From Robbsia sp. KACC 23696 (GTDB lineage: Bacteria; Pseudomonadota; Gammaproteobacteria; Burkholderiales; Burkholderiaceae), in assembly GCF_039852015.1 (NCBI RefSeq), contig NZ_CP156626.1:1212249-1276248 (forward strand): a stretch of 64,000 nucleotides of DNA, in the 5' to 3' direction. Shown one piece after another: positions 54,547-64,000 of the stretch (position 1 is the stretch's first letter; every line of letters starts with the position of its first letter). The notes under the pieces were generated by a model that was given only the letters and a program-made list of their open reading frames with translations, did no database searches and was not told the DNA's origin. A program made the translations under genes and the position numbers.

Positions 54547-55722
54547 ATGCCGATGGTGACGATTTTGTTTGGCGGGCGTTCCGTGGAATGGCGGGCATCG
54601 TGCCAAGGGTATGACCATCTTCGCGAAACGTTACGCGACGGGGCGCCCGACGATATCGTCGTGAAGGCGGTCGTTCTGATCGCGCCGGACGGTACGATCA
54701 GGATCGACAAGCCGGCGTCGCATGACAGCTTGCCGGTCGCGGCGCATCTGTTGCGGAACGGCCGCGCGATCAGTGCGGTCGAATGCATGACGGCGTTGAT
54801 GGATGGGGGCGGGATCGTGTTCTCGTTGATGCAGGCGCAGGATGGCGAAGACGGGACGTTTCACGGTCTGGCGCGGTTTTTCGATTTTCCGGATAACCGC
54901 AGTTCGACGCTGACGGCGGCGCTCGCCTTCGACCTGTATGCGCAGGCGGCCGTGGTGCAGCAGATCGCCGGTGACCTGCTGATGCCGGTGCCGACGATCC
55001 TTGCCAATATCGCCGAGCCCGACGAGGCGTATCAGGCGGCGCGGCAACGGTTTGGTGCGACGCCCGTCGTATTGCGGCCGAATGCGGCCGGTGCCGGGTT
55101 TCAGGTGCGGGCGCTGCCCTTCGTCACGCCCGACGAGATCGCCCGCTTCGCCGCCGAGATCTCGCCGTACGACGATCATTTCCTCGTTCAGCAGTGCGTC
55201 GGGGGGCTGCCCTTATCGGTTGGCGTCCTGTTTCGCGATGGCAAATGGACGGTATTGCCGATATGCGCCGGCTTGGGCGTCAGCCACAGCGAGGGCGTCA
55301 CGATGGGCGCGCGCGGCCGGCGTGGGGCGCAGGTGAAGCAGGCAATGATGACGCAGCGTACCGGTGGCGCGCCCGCTGCGGCCGGCCCCGACGACGGCAT
55401 CGCGCTACCGACGCAGTTGCCGCTGTCCGACGCGGTGCTGGCGCGGGTCGACGAGGCGGCGCGCCGCCTCGCGCGGACATTTCGCGACGAAAGCTATTAC
55501 CAGATCGATATGATCGCCACTGCATGGGGCGATGTGTATTTCTCGGCGATCTCGACGCGTCCCTCGTTGCGACGCGATGGTCCGTTCGCCTGGATGTTGC
55601 AGGCGGCAAGGATGACGCCGATCGATCTGATTCGTATCGAGCATCGCAACTACGCCGCATCGCAGGCGTTCCGACGCCAGCGCGTGGCGCGGATCGCCGA
55701 ATGGGTTGCCGTGCACGGCTGA
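54547..55722 (+). CDS. Degenerate D-alanine--D-alanine ligase-like (ATP-grasp) protein
   Basis: 391 residues with end-to-end resemblance to Ddl: FGGRSVEWRASCQ (8-20) as in FGGRSxEHxxS, DGEDGTFHGL (99-108) as in YGEDGTIQG, VVLRPNAAGAG (174-184) for VKPANLGSS, HFLVQQCVGG and LPLSVGVL (211-228) for VEQ-GREIECAVL. Key residues differ: the ATP-binding lysine is R177, the two glutamates are Q and S, and the metal motif YLLEVNTSPG is YFSAISTRPS (331-340), losing Glu and Asn. It is therefore probably not an active ligase. AAGGAGG lies about 9 bases before ATG 54547. Its role is unknown; it stands alone between a GlsB-type gene and a transporter operon. Confidence 0.75.
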   Translation: MPMVTILFGGRSVEWRASCQGYDHLRETLRDGAPDDIVVKAVVLIAPDGTIRIDKPASHDSLPVAAHLLRNGRAISAVECMTALMDGGGIVFSLMQAQDGEDGTFHGLARFFDFPDNRSSTLTAALAFDLYAQAAVVQQIAGDLLMPVPTILANIAEPDEAYQAARQRFGATPVVLRPNAAGAGFQVRALPFVTPDEIARFAAEISPYDDHFLVQQCVGGLPLSVGVLFRDGKWTVLPICAGLGVSHSEGVTMGARGRRGAQVKQAMMTQRTGGAPAAAGPDDGIALPTQLPLSDAVLARVDEAARRLARTFRDESYYQIDMIATAWGDVYFSAISTRPSLRRDGPFAWMLQAARMTPIDLIRIEHRNYAASQAFRRQRVARIAEWVAVHG

Positions 55723-55782
55723 AGCAGGCGCGGCGGTAGCCGCGTCCCCCCGTCATGATGTCAGCGCGCTGCTCGCAGCGTC

Positions 55783-57552
55783 TCACGGCGCGCGCGACGA
55801 CGTCAGACGGGATGCGATGCCGAGCAGCGTCGCGGAGACCAGAATCGACACCAGTCCCATTGCCATGCCATCGCCGATGGAGCCTTGTTCGAACTGACGC
55901 CAGACAAAGATCGAGACCGTCTGCAGGCCGCTAGGGGCGAGCAACAGCGATGTCACCAGCTCGCGCGAAGCGGTGGCAAAAACGATCATCGATGCCGCGA
56001 CCAGGGACGGCGCCACCAGCGGCAAGGTGATCCGCCATGCCGTGCGGGCGGCGGAGGCGCCGTGCACGCGCGCGGCGGCTTCCAATGACGCGCCGGATTG
56101 CCGCAACGCCATGCCTGCATAGCGGACCGGATAGGGCAGCATCAGACAGCTATACGACAGCAATAGGATGCACCACGTGCCATAGGGCGTGACCGGCCAG
56201 AACCGTTGATTCCAGGCGAGGATCAGTCCGACGGCCACGACGACGCCGGGCAACGCGTGCGGCAGCAAGCTCAGCGCGTCCAATGCAGCGCGACCGCGCA
56301 GCGTCGAACGCACCGCATACCACGCGCACGCCAGGCCCAGGGCCGCCGTCAACACGGCGGTGGCGGCCGCCAGTCCGGCGCTGGTGGCGATCGCGCTCAG
56401 CCCATCTTCGCCTTGCGAAAACAAAATGGTGAAATGCGCCGGCGTCAGGTTCGAGAGATGCAGACCGCCGGACAGCGTATGCGACAGCGCCGTGGCCAGA
56501 ATCGCGCCGAGCGGGGCCCCCGTGGCGCACAGTGCAAACAGGCCGAATAGCAGCGTCACCGGCCAGCGCCAGACGCCGAGGGCGCGTGCCGCTACCGCCG
56601 CCGGCTTGCCGTTTTCCACCGAGACATCGCGACCGGACAGCGTACGTTGCTGCAGGGCGAACGCGCCGATCGCCAGTCCGGCCAGCAGCATCGAGAGGAT
56701 CGATGCGCCGGGCAAGTCGATGGGCCAATCCGAGAAGCGCGACTCGATGGCGGTCACCAACACGGTGACGCCGGCGCGTGCCCCCAGTGCTGCCGGTGCG
56801 CCGAATTCCTCCACCGACATCGTAAAGGCCAGCAGTGCGCTGGCGGCGATCGCTGGGACGGCGAGCGGCAGCGTCACGCGTGCGAATGCGCGCCACGGTG
56901 AGGCACCATGGACGCGCGCGACGTCGGCCAGACGTCCGCCGATCTGCGCGAAGGCGCGCGAGACCGCGAAATAGACCACGGGGAACGTGGTCATCGTCAT
57001 GACGAAGACAATGCCGGTAAACGAGAACAAGGCGTTGCCGGGATGGAGGCCCGTCAGCTGCTGCAGATAGCCGGCCGGTTGCAACAGCAGCATCCAGCTG
57101 AGTGCCGCGAGATAGGGCGGAATCAAGAAGGGGATCAGGAAGAGCACGTCCCAGACGCGTGCGAACGGCAAGGCGAACAGGCCGCGCACCGCACCCAGCG
57201 CGGTCCCGATGAGCGTTGCGGCGCACGCCACCGCAATGCCGAGCCGCACCGTATTACCTAGCAGGGTCCAGGTTTGTCGTGCACCGAGCGTCGCCGGCAG
57301 CGCGGCAAATGGCTGCGTGAAGCGGCCATCGGCGAGCGCCGGGAAGATCGCCTGCAAAACGATGAAGACAATCGGCAGCGCTACCACGATCGACAAGATC
57401 AGCCACAGCAGCGCGGGCGCGATAGATGCCAGACGCACGCCGCGCTGCGGTGATGCGTCGTGCCGTGGGGACCGTCGTGCGCCGACGGGATGGTCGGGAT
57501 GTGGCCGGTTGTCGGTGTCGCGCCGACCTTGCGCGTCGACGATGTGACTCAC
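55783..57552 (-). CDS. ABC transporter permease, fused double permease (iron/phosphonate type)
   Basis: 589 residues, about 12 helices, with two MetI-like halves. Each has an EAA loop: VARVHGASPWRAFARVTLPL in the first half and ARVHGASAARTAWRITLPLV in the second. Such fused permeases are typical of FbpB-type iron(III) and 2-aminoethylphosphonate importers. It overlaps the end of the binding-protein gene by 4 bases, giving a coupled operon. Confidence 0.88.
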   Translation of the reverse strand: MSHIVDAQGRRDTDNRPHPDHPVGARRSPRHDASPQRGVRLASIAPALLWLILSIVVALPIVFIVLQAIFPALADGRFTQPFAALPATLGARQTWTLLGNTVRLGIAVACAATLIGTALGAVRGLFALPFARVWDVLFLIPFLIPPYLAALSWMLLLQPAGYLQQLTGLHPGNALFSFTGIVFVMTMTTFPVVYFAVSRAFAQIGGRLADVARVHGASPWRAFARVTLPLAVPAIAASALLAFTMSVEEFGAPAALGARAGVTVLVTAIESRFSDWPIDLPGASILSMLLAGLAIGAFALQQRTLSGRDVSVENGKPAAVAARALGVWRWPVTLLFGLFALCATGAPLGAILATALSHTLSGGLHLSNLTPAHFTILFSQGEDGLSAIATSAGLAAATAVLTAALGLACAWYAVRSTLRGRAALDALSLLPHALPGVVVAVGLILAWNQRFWPVTPYGTWCILLLSYSCLMLPYPVRYAGMALRQSGASLEAAARVHGASAARTAWRITLPLVAPSLVAASMIVFATASRELVTSLLLAPSGLQTVSIFVWRQFEQGSIGDGMAMGLVSILVSATLLGIASRLTSSRAP

Positions 57553-58577
57553 GGCTGTGCAAACAGCGTCTTGAATCGCGCCAGCACGTCGGCGCGATTG
57601 TCATGCCCGGTCGCGCCGTCTTGCGGCAGCAGGCGCAGATCGTTGAACGATGCGCGCTTCAGCGCGATGTCGGTGCGTGCCGGGATTAGCCACGCTTCGC
57701 CGACCGCCTGTTGACCTTCCTTCGACAGCACATAGTCGATGAAGGCGCGCGCTTCCGCTTGATGCGCGGATGTTTTCAGCACCATCATCGGACGCGGGGC
57801 GATCACGGTGCCGCTGGACGGAAAGATCACCTTGATCGATTCGCCTTGTGCCGCCGCGGCGTAGGCAACGTAATCCACGGCGCCGAATACTGCCGCTTTC
57901 GCGCCTTGCAGCACCGGATTCAATGCTTGCGCATTCGGGCCGGATATCTGCATGCCGTTCTGCTTCAACGCGTCGAACAATTGCCAGGCCTGTGTGCCGA
58001 GGCGCGCTTGCAGACCCAGCAACAGGTCCGCCGATGCACCCGACAGCGCCGGGTCCGGCATCGTGACCTTGTCACGGAAGGCGGGCAGCGTCAGGTCATG
58101 CCAATCGGTCGGCTCCGGTGTCTTGCTCTGGCTGTTCCACACGATGCCAAGCGCCGAGATGCCTTGCGCGACGTAGTGCGGCGCCTTGAACGGCGCGGGA
58201 ACGGCGTCGGCTTCATGGCTGCCGGCCGTCTGCCACGGCGCGAGCCAGCCACGCGCATCGAGGTCGTGCGCCGCATCCCACGACGCCGAAATCAGCACGT
58301 CCGCGCGCGGATTCGCCTGCTCGGCCTCCAGGCGCGCCATGACCTTGCCGGTGGTGGCCTGGAACAGATCGACTTTGATGCCGGTCTTCTTTTCGAAGCC
58401 CGCGGCGAGCTTACGGCTCAGCGTGCCTGGACCGGCCGTATAAACAGTAATGGCGTGCGTATCGGCATGCGCCGGCGCGGCGGGAGAGACGAGCAACATG
58501 GTCAGAAAAGGGAGGAAAGCGTGTCTGGCGAACAGTTTAACCAGCGCGTCGGGGATCGTCATGATGAAAAGCTTCAA
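57549..58577 (-). CDS. ABC transporter substrate-binding protein (FbpA/PhnS/AfuA-like)
   Basis: 342 residues. A signal peptide (to PAHAD, about 38) is followed by the type-2 binding fold: [52 protein letters not shown] and the late DYVLSKEGQQAVGEAWLIPA. The pattern fits iron(III), phosphonate or sugar-phosphate binding proteins, and I cannot choose; no double-tyrosine iron pair is obvious. Start ATG 58577 overlaps the ATPase gene by 41 bases; ATG 58562 is an alternative. Confidence 0.85.
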   Translation of the reverse strand: MKLFIMTIPDALVKLFARHAFLPFLTMLLVSPAAPAHADTHAITVYTAGPGTLSRKLAAGFEKKTGIKVDLFQATTGKVMARLEAEQANPRADVLISASWDAAHDLDARGWLAPWQTAGSHEADAVPAPFKAPHYVAQGISALGIVWNSQSKTPEPTDWHDLTLPAFRDKVTMPDPALSGASADLLLGLQARLGTQAWQLFDALKQNGMQISGPNAQALNPVLQGAKAAVFGAVDYVAYAAAAQGESIKVIFPSSGTVIAPRPMMVLKTSAHQAEARAFIDYVLSKEGQQAVGEAWLIPARTDIALKRASFNDLRLLPQDGATGHDNRADVLARFKTLFAQP

Positions 58578-59373
58578 TGAGGTGAGCGGGGCGCACGGAC
58601 GCTACGCGGCCGTGGGCGAGCGTGGCGATGTGAGACGCCAGGGCATGCGCTTCTTCGGGATCGTGGGTGACATAGACGGCGGTGGTGCCGAGACGCCGCA
58701 GCATCGCGCCGATGTCTTCGCAGAGACGGACACGCAGATCGCGGTCGAGGTTCGACAGCGGTTCATCGAACAGCAACACGTCCGGTGCCGCGACGATGGC
58801 CCGCGCCAACGCGACGCGCTGCTGCTGTCCGCCGGACAGCGCTTGCGGTCGACGCTCCGCCAGATGCGCGAGGCCGACCATCGTCAATGCGTCATGGACG
58901 CGATCGCGTCGCTCCGCGCGCGATACACCACGCATTTCCAAGGGGAAAGACACGTTGCCGGCCACGGTCATGTGCGGCCATAGGGCGTAGTCCTGGAACA
59001 CCATGCCGAGCGAGCGCCCCTCGGGCGGCACCCAGACATTCGGCGGAAAGTCCGCCGCGTCCGACGGCGTCTGTGCGGGCGAGCGCACCGCGCCGCTGGC
59101 GACATAGCGCGTACCGAAGCGAATGGCGCCGCAGGAGGGCTGCAGCAGCCCGGCCAGCAACTTGAGCAAGGTGCTCTTGCCGCAGCCGGAGGGGCCGAGC
59201 AGGGCCATCGTCGTGCCGGCCGGCACAGTCAGTGTCAGCGCGTCCAACACCCATGCCGCATCGTCGGACACGGGCATCGGCACGAACGCATGGCTCAACC
59301 GATCGATGTGGATCGCGATGCCCGCGTCGCGCGGGCGCGTATCGAGGACATCGGAGGCGTCGTCGGCCGCCAT
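58537..59373 (-). CDS. ABC transporter ATP-binding protein
   Basis: 278 residues. Walker A LLGPSGCGKST, Q-loop GMVFQDYALWPHMTV, signature LSGGQQQR, Walker B VLLFDEPLSNLD and switch VYVTHDPEEAHAL are complete. An insert of about 25 residues (AVRSPAQTPSDAADFPPN) lies after the Walker A helix. It drives the fused permease. ATG 59373 is one base after the porin stop, so translation is probably coupled to the porin. Confidence 0.93.
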   Translation of the reverse strand: MAADDASDVLDTRPRDAGIAIHIDRLSHAFVPMPVSDDAAWVLDALTLTVPAGTTMALLGPSGCGKSTLLKLLAGLLQPSCGAIRFGTRYVASGAVRSPAQTPSDAADFPPNVWVPPEGRSLGMVFQDYALWPHMTVAGNVSFPLEMRGVSRAERRDRVHDALTMVGLAHLAERRPQALSGGQQQRVALARAIVAAPDVLLFDEPLSNLDRDLRVRLCEDIGAMLRRLGTTAVYVTHDPEEAHALASHIATLAHGRVASVRPAHLIEAFHHDDPRRAG

Positions 59374-59374
59374 A

Positions 59375-60604
59375 TTAGAAGCGATGCCGGATGCCGACCA
59401 TCGTGCCGAACTGATTGCTGCCGGCCACGACGTCGGTGCCGAAGCCATTCAGACCGAGGTTCGAGCCATGGCGATTCAGGACATAGCCGACGTTGACATA
59501 GACATCGGTGCGCTTCGACAGAAAGTAGTCGCTGCTGATCTGGAAGGACCACGGATCGCGGTTCGTATCCTTGAAGTCCTGATACATCGCGGTGGCCGAC
59601 AGCCACAATGAAGGCGTGTATTTGTACGTCGCGCCGAGCCAGTAGAAGTTCGAGATCTCGGTGGCTTCCGTCGTCAGCGTCGTCAAATGCGTGGCGCGCC
59701 CGTCCCGATAGCGCCAGCCGCCGGAGACGTCGACCTTGGCGAACTTGTACTTGGCCGCCAGCGCGACGCTACGGTTCACATTGCCTTCATAGCCACCGAC
59801 TTTCGCCGTGCTGGCGGCGTTGAGCGCTGTCGAGCCGCCGTTCTTCTGGTCATAGGCCAGCACGGCGCTGAACGGGCCGCCACGGTATTCGACGCCCCCT
59901 TCGATCACTTGCGCACGCCGGTTGTCGCCGGCCGTGGACGTGCCGAAGCTCACATCGTCATAGCCCTTGGAATACTGGGCCAATACATGGAAGGGGCCGA
60001 AGGCGTTCTCGTAACGCGCCGTGTTGTCGAGCCGGTCCGAGAAGACCGGATCTTGCATCTTGACCGCGTAGACGGCATTGCCGAGCGGGTTGTACTTGCT
60101 GACCCAGTCGAGGAAGATCCCGCCCTGGCGTCCCAAGGTGAAGCGACCGTAGGTCTTGTTCGACAGGCCCATATACGCCAGACGACCGAACTCGCGGCTG
60201 CCTTGCAGGGATTTGCCGCTGGTGATGTCGAAGCCGTTTTCCAACAGGAACAGGGCCTGCGTGCCGCCGCCCAGATCTTCATTGCCTTTCAGGCCCCAGC
60301 GCGAGCCGGACATATTGCCGGAGGTGGCACGAACGACGTTGTCCTTGCTGCCTGACGCCTCGCGTGCTGCCGAGGTCAGGAATTCGGCGCCGGAGTCGAT
60401 CAGGCCGTACAAGGTCACGTTGGACGCTGCATGGGCGTGCGGGGCTGCAAGGACGGCAAGGGGAAGGAGGGCGGCGAGGGCACGGCGAACCGCACGGGCG
60501 GACGGCGTTGCGCGAAAGCGCGGGACAAACGATGCTGCCGAAGCGGCGATCATGGACGCGTTGGACACAGGGGTGCCCTCCACGCAAAGCGGGAAGTTCT
60601 TCAT
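59375..60604 (-). CDS. Gram-negative porin (Burkholderia OmpC-like)
   Basis: 409 residues, including an unusually long N-terminal lead: an Ala/Arg-rich stretch before the signal core (ALAALLPLAVLAAPHAHA, about 42-59). The mature protein begins SNVTLYGLIDSGAEF and carries GSRWGLKGNEDLGGGTQALF and the usual 16-strand beta-barrel pattern, ending GTMVGIRHRF with the terminal aromatic. It forms a general or substrate-selective outer-membrane channel. The next gene, an ABC ATPase, starts one base after the stop, so porin and importer appear to be in one operon. Confidence 0.93.
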   Translation of the reverse strand: MKNFPLCVEGTPVSNASMIAASAASFVPRFRATPSARAVRRALAALLPLAVLAAPHAHAASNVTLYGLIDSGAEFLTSAAREASGSKDNVVRATSGNMSGSRWGLKGNEDLGGGTQALFLLENGFDITSGKSLQGSREFGRLAYMGLSNKTYGRFTLGRQGGIFLDWVSKYNPLGNAVYAVKMQDPVFSDRLDNTARYENAFGPFHVLAQYSKGYDDVSFGTSTAGDNRRAQVIEGGVEYRGGPFSAVLAYDQKNGGSTALNAASTAKVGGYEGNVNRSVALAAKYKFAKVDVSGGWRYRDGRATHLTTLTTEATEISNFYWLGATYKYTPSLWLSATAMYQDFKDTNRDPWSFQISSDYFLSKRTDVYVNVGYVLNRHGSNLGLNGFGTDVVAGSNQFGTMVGIRHRF

Positions 60605-60840
60605 TTCAGGTCAGGTCCTCTATGGGATTCGATTGAGCCTGCAATGTAATAAATCGAAATGACTGGGGCGTGACAGTGTGTGAGACGGCTGAAGGGAGGC
60701 AAGGCGGGGATGGGAATAGGTCCTCTCCCTCCTTCTCGCGTATTTATAGGCTCCCGGTTCGCGATACACGCGTCTTGGCTTGCCCCGCGACCCGGTCCTA
60801 CGGCCGTCCGGTCAGGTTTTCCCGGAAATTGCATCTGCGC

Positions 60841-60870
60841 CTTGAAATTGCCATAGGTCGCCCCTATACT
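60841..60870 (+). promoter_or_regulatory. Heat-shock (sigma-32) / sigma-70 overlapping promoter of groESL
   Basis: CTTGAAA (60841-60847), 13 bases, CCCCTATAC (60861-60869) fit the sigma-32 consensus; the same region gives TTGAAA-N17-TATACT (60842-60847; 60865-60870) for sigma-70. It directly precedes and slightly overlaps the CIRCE operator. Confidence 0.75.
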
Positions 60871-60896
60871 TAGCACTCGTTGGCGGAGAGTGCTAA
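60870..60896 (+). promoter_or_regulatory. CIRCE operator (HrcA-binding)
   Basis: TTAGCACTC (60870-60878), 9 bases, GAGTGCTAA (60888-60896) is a perfect CIRCE inverted repeat at the transcription start of groESL, implying repression by HrcA. Confidence 0.97.
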
Positions 60897-60973
60897 CAGC
60901 CTTCCCAGAAGACGCCGGGAAAGGCCTGAAAGGGCCATCTGGCGGGGGTTTCGGGCTGTCAGTACCACGTCGG

Positions 60974-60989
60974 GCCGCGGAAACGCGGC
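60974..60989 (+). ncRNA. GNRA-capped hairpin in the groES leader
   Basis: GCCGCG-GAAA-CGCGGC (60974-60989) is a perfect 6-bp stem with a GAAA tetraloop, in the middle of the roughly 240-base groES leader. It may shape mRNA stability or translation; no coding frame is supported there. Confidence 0.4.
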
Positions 60990-61113
60990 TTTCGTCCCGC
61001 CACAGCTGCCTGTCTCAGGTGGCGCGGAGTCAACCGGGCGCCGATGCAGAAGCATCGCGCCACGCGCGATTTACCTCGTGGTCATGTCCTGTTTTGAATT
61101 GAAAGGAGTGTGT

Positions 61114-61404
61114 ATGAACCTGCGTCCCTTGCACGATCGCATCATCGTCAAGCGTCTCGACCAAGAAACCAAGACGGCTTCGGGTATCGTTCTGCCGGAT
61201 TCGGCAGCTGAAAAGCCGGACCAAGGTGAAGTGCTGGCCATCGGTGATGGCAAGCGTGATGACAAGGGCGGCCGTGTGGCCCTCGACGTCAAGGTTGGCG
61301 ATCGCGTGTTGTTCGGCAAGTACGCTGGCCAGACCGTCAAGGTCGATGGTCAGGAACTGCTGGTGATGCGTGAAGAAGACATCATGGCGGTCGTGAACAA
61401 GTAA
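61114..61404 (+). CDS. groES: Co-chaperonin GroES (10 kDa chaperonin)
   Basis: 96 residues, the normal length. [20 protein letters not shown] begins the chain; [18 protein letters not shown] includes the mobile loop that docks to GroEL. It caps the GroEL cage during folding. GAAAGGAG precedes ATG 61114; the frame is open far upstream but adds no similarity. It is preceded by CIRCE and a heat-shock promoter and followed 188 bases later by groEL. Confidence 0.98.
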   Translation: MNLRPLHDRIIVKRLDQETKTASGIVLPDSAAEKPDQGEVLAIGDGKRDDKGGRVALDVKVGDRVLFGKYAGQTVKVDGQELLVMREEDIMAVVNK

Positions 61405-61580
61405 TAGGCGCGTCGCGCATTCCCTGTGTTGGCCGGCCACGCTTCAGTGCGCGGCGCCGAACGGGAATGCGCCGCACCGGTACGGATGCGCGAGTTGCGC
61501 GCAGCGCAGTGAAAGAGGGCCGTGAGCCCGCGCCGCATCGTGCCGGAATCCTGTTGTTCGACAAGTACAAAGCATTCTAG

Positions 61581-63242
<1,662 letters not shown>

Positions 63243-63384
63243 ATATCCTTGCCCGTGGGGGCATACCTCGCGAGACGACGGCAGGTTCGCTTGTCTGTCT
63301 TATTGCGGGGGCGTCGATGGCGAGTTCATCGGCACGTGCCTTCACCGCACGGTGTTCCGCGGTCTCAGTCGGGCCGCGGACAAA

Positions 63385-63425
63385 GAAAAAACGCTGGGGA
63401 TCCTTGGATCCACCAGCGTTTTTTT
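63385..63425. terminator. Bidirectional terminator after groEL
   Basis: AACGCTGG (63390-63397) pairs with CCAGCGTT (63413-63420), with a nested GGATCC-TT-GGATCC; an A-run precedes (63385-63391) and a T-run follows (63419-63425). It serves groEL on the plus strand and the convergent thiD-like gene on the minus strand. Confidence 0.9.
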
Positions 63426-63462
63426 ATGGACGGCGCATCAAGCGCCGCTTCTCCGATCGCGC

Positions 63463-64000
63463 TTAGTGACGCGAGCCTTGCATCGACCAGGCATCGATCG
63501 GTGCGACCCGACGCTCGGCGATGATGATCTCGCCACTGGCAGGCTGTGTCGGCGTGTCGGACGCCTCTTCCGTGCTCTCGACTTCTGCCGGCGGCGCGGC
63601 GAGATCGGCGTTGCCTTCGTCGTCGCTATCGTTGCCCGCGTGGGGACGCAGTCCCGGCGCGCCGGGGCCGCGGCTCCAGAAATAGCGATGCGGGATCCAC
63701 GCGCCCATGCCCGGGCGGAAACCATGCCGCATCGCCTGCGCCAGATAGCGTTGCGCTTCGGCAATCGCATCCGGGGCGGTGTGGCCGAGCGCCAGCAACG
63801 CCGCGACGGCCGCCGCGAGCGTGTCGCTGAAGCCGATGCCGCTGCCCGGCTGGGAGCGCGCGAACGACACACGTCCCTCGGCGACCGCGGCCGAACTGCC
63901 GCCTTGTCCGATATCCCGGCTGTTCCGACCCGCCACGCCGTGCCACGGTCCCATCATCGGTGCCGCACCGGCAAAGCGATGATGGCCGATGCGGCCACGC
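63463..64000 (-). CDS. thiD: Hydroxymethylpyrimidine/phosphomethylpyrimidine kinase-like protein (ThiD), 3' part
   Basis: The 5' end is outside the window; the frame is open from 64000 to the stop at 63463. The segment GSGIGFSDTLAAAVAALLAL (near the middle of the visible part) resembles the anion-hole and ATP-site loop of ThiD-type ribokinase-fold kinases, followed by the expected Ala-rich helix AEAQRYLAQAMRHGFRPGMG. The last 70 or so residues are Asp/Glu/Pro-rich and look like an added tail. ThiD phosphorylates HMP in thiamine synthesis. It is convergent with groEL. Confidence 0.75.
   Translation of the reverse strand, partial: RGRIGHHRFAGAAPMMGPWHGVAGRNSRDIGQGGSSAAVAEGRVSFARSQPGSGIGFSDTLAAAVAALLALGHTAPDAIAEAQRYLAQAMRHGFRPGMGAWIPHRYFWSRGPGAPGLRPHAGNDSDDEGNADLAAPPAEVESTEEASDTPTQPASGEIIIAERRVAPIDAWSMQGSRH

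Noticed and set aside
60880-61113. Upstream extension of the groES frame
   Set aside because: It runs through CIRCE and the leader; GroES starts at MNLRPL with a strong ribosome site.

Overview
The window is a GC-rich chromosomal segment of a Gram-negative betaproteobacterium, most likely a member of the Burkholderiaceae (Burkholderia sensu lato or a sister genus). This is inferred from gene content and order: an fba-purC-purE-purK block, minCDE, a TetR/RND/OprM-type efflux locus laid out like BpeR-BpeAB-OprB, a Burkholderia-type trimeric porin, PglL and OpgC, and groESL with a CIRCE operator. Nearly all of it looks like core chromosome. I saw no transposase, phage gene, tRNA, rRNA or CRISPR array.

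Layout, left to right. (1) 1-5.4 kb: the end of an ABC importer (binding-protein C-terminus, permease) overlapping a SLOG/TIGR00725-type protein, a small ORF, a YihY-type membrane protein, an FCD-type GntR regulator with a palindromic operator, and an MFS transporter. (2) 5.6-11.7 kb: an RcnB-like periplasmic protein, an ArsB-like transporter with a His/Asp-rich loop, the flagellar stator genes motAB, a second YihY-type protein and a small membrane protein. (3) 12.0-15.5 kb: minCDE, convergent with a ClC channel. (4) 15.6-23.6 kb, all on the minus strand: pglL, opgC, moaC, a conserved unknown, a YheT-like hydrolase, an NTF2-like protein, waaF and a small zinc-finger protein. (5) 24.1-33.7 kb: pgk-pyk-fba, then an S8 protease lipoprotein with coiled-coil repeats, then purC-purE-purK. 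(6) 33.7-42.0 kb: dacB, a deoxyribosyltransferase joined to a QseBC/PmrAB-like two-component pair, DegP, a small secreted protein behind a sigma-54-like promoter, and an XdhC-like protein. (7) 42.1-50.4 kb: the efflux regulator and pump, and S-formylglutathione hydrolase. (8) 50.4-53.2 kb: znuABC with a Zur box. (9) 53.4-60.6 kb: a Nudix hydrolase, a GlsB-type protein, a degenerate D-Ala-D-Ala-ligase-like protein, and a porin plus ABC-importer operon. (10) 60.8-64 kb: groES-groEL with sigma-32-like promoter and CIRCE, then the 3' part of a thiD-like gene.

The most unusual items are the D-Ala-D-Ala-ligase homologue that appears to have lost nearly all its catalytic residues (54.5-55.7 kb); the repeat-bearing S8 protease lipoprotein lying between fba and purC, with a G8 tract and an inverted repeat upstream; a PmrA/QseB-type direct repeat in front of degP next to a matching response regulator; a sigma-54-like promoter in front of a small secreted protein; and a 9-bp inverted repeat plus tandem repeat at the presumed promoter of the glycolytic cluster. 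All functional statements rest on reading the sequence and on family knowledge; no database search was run.
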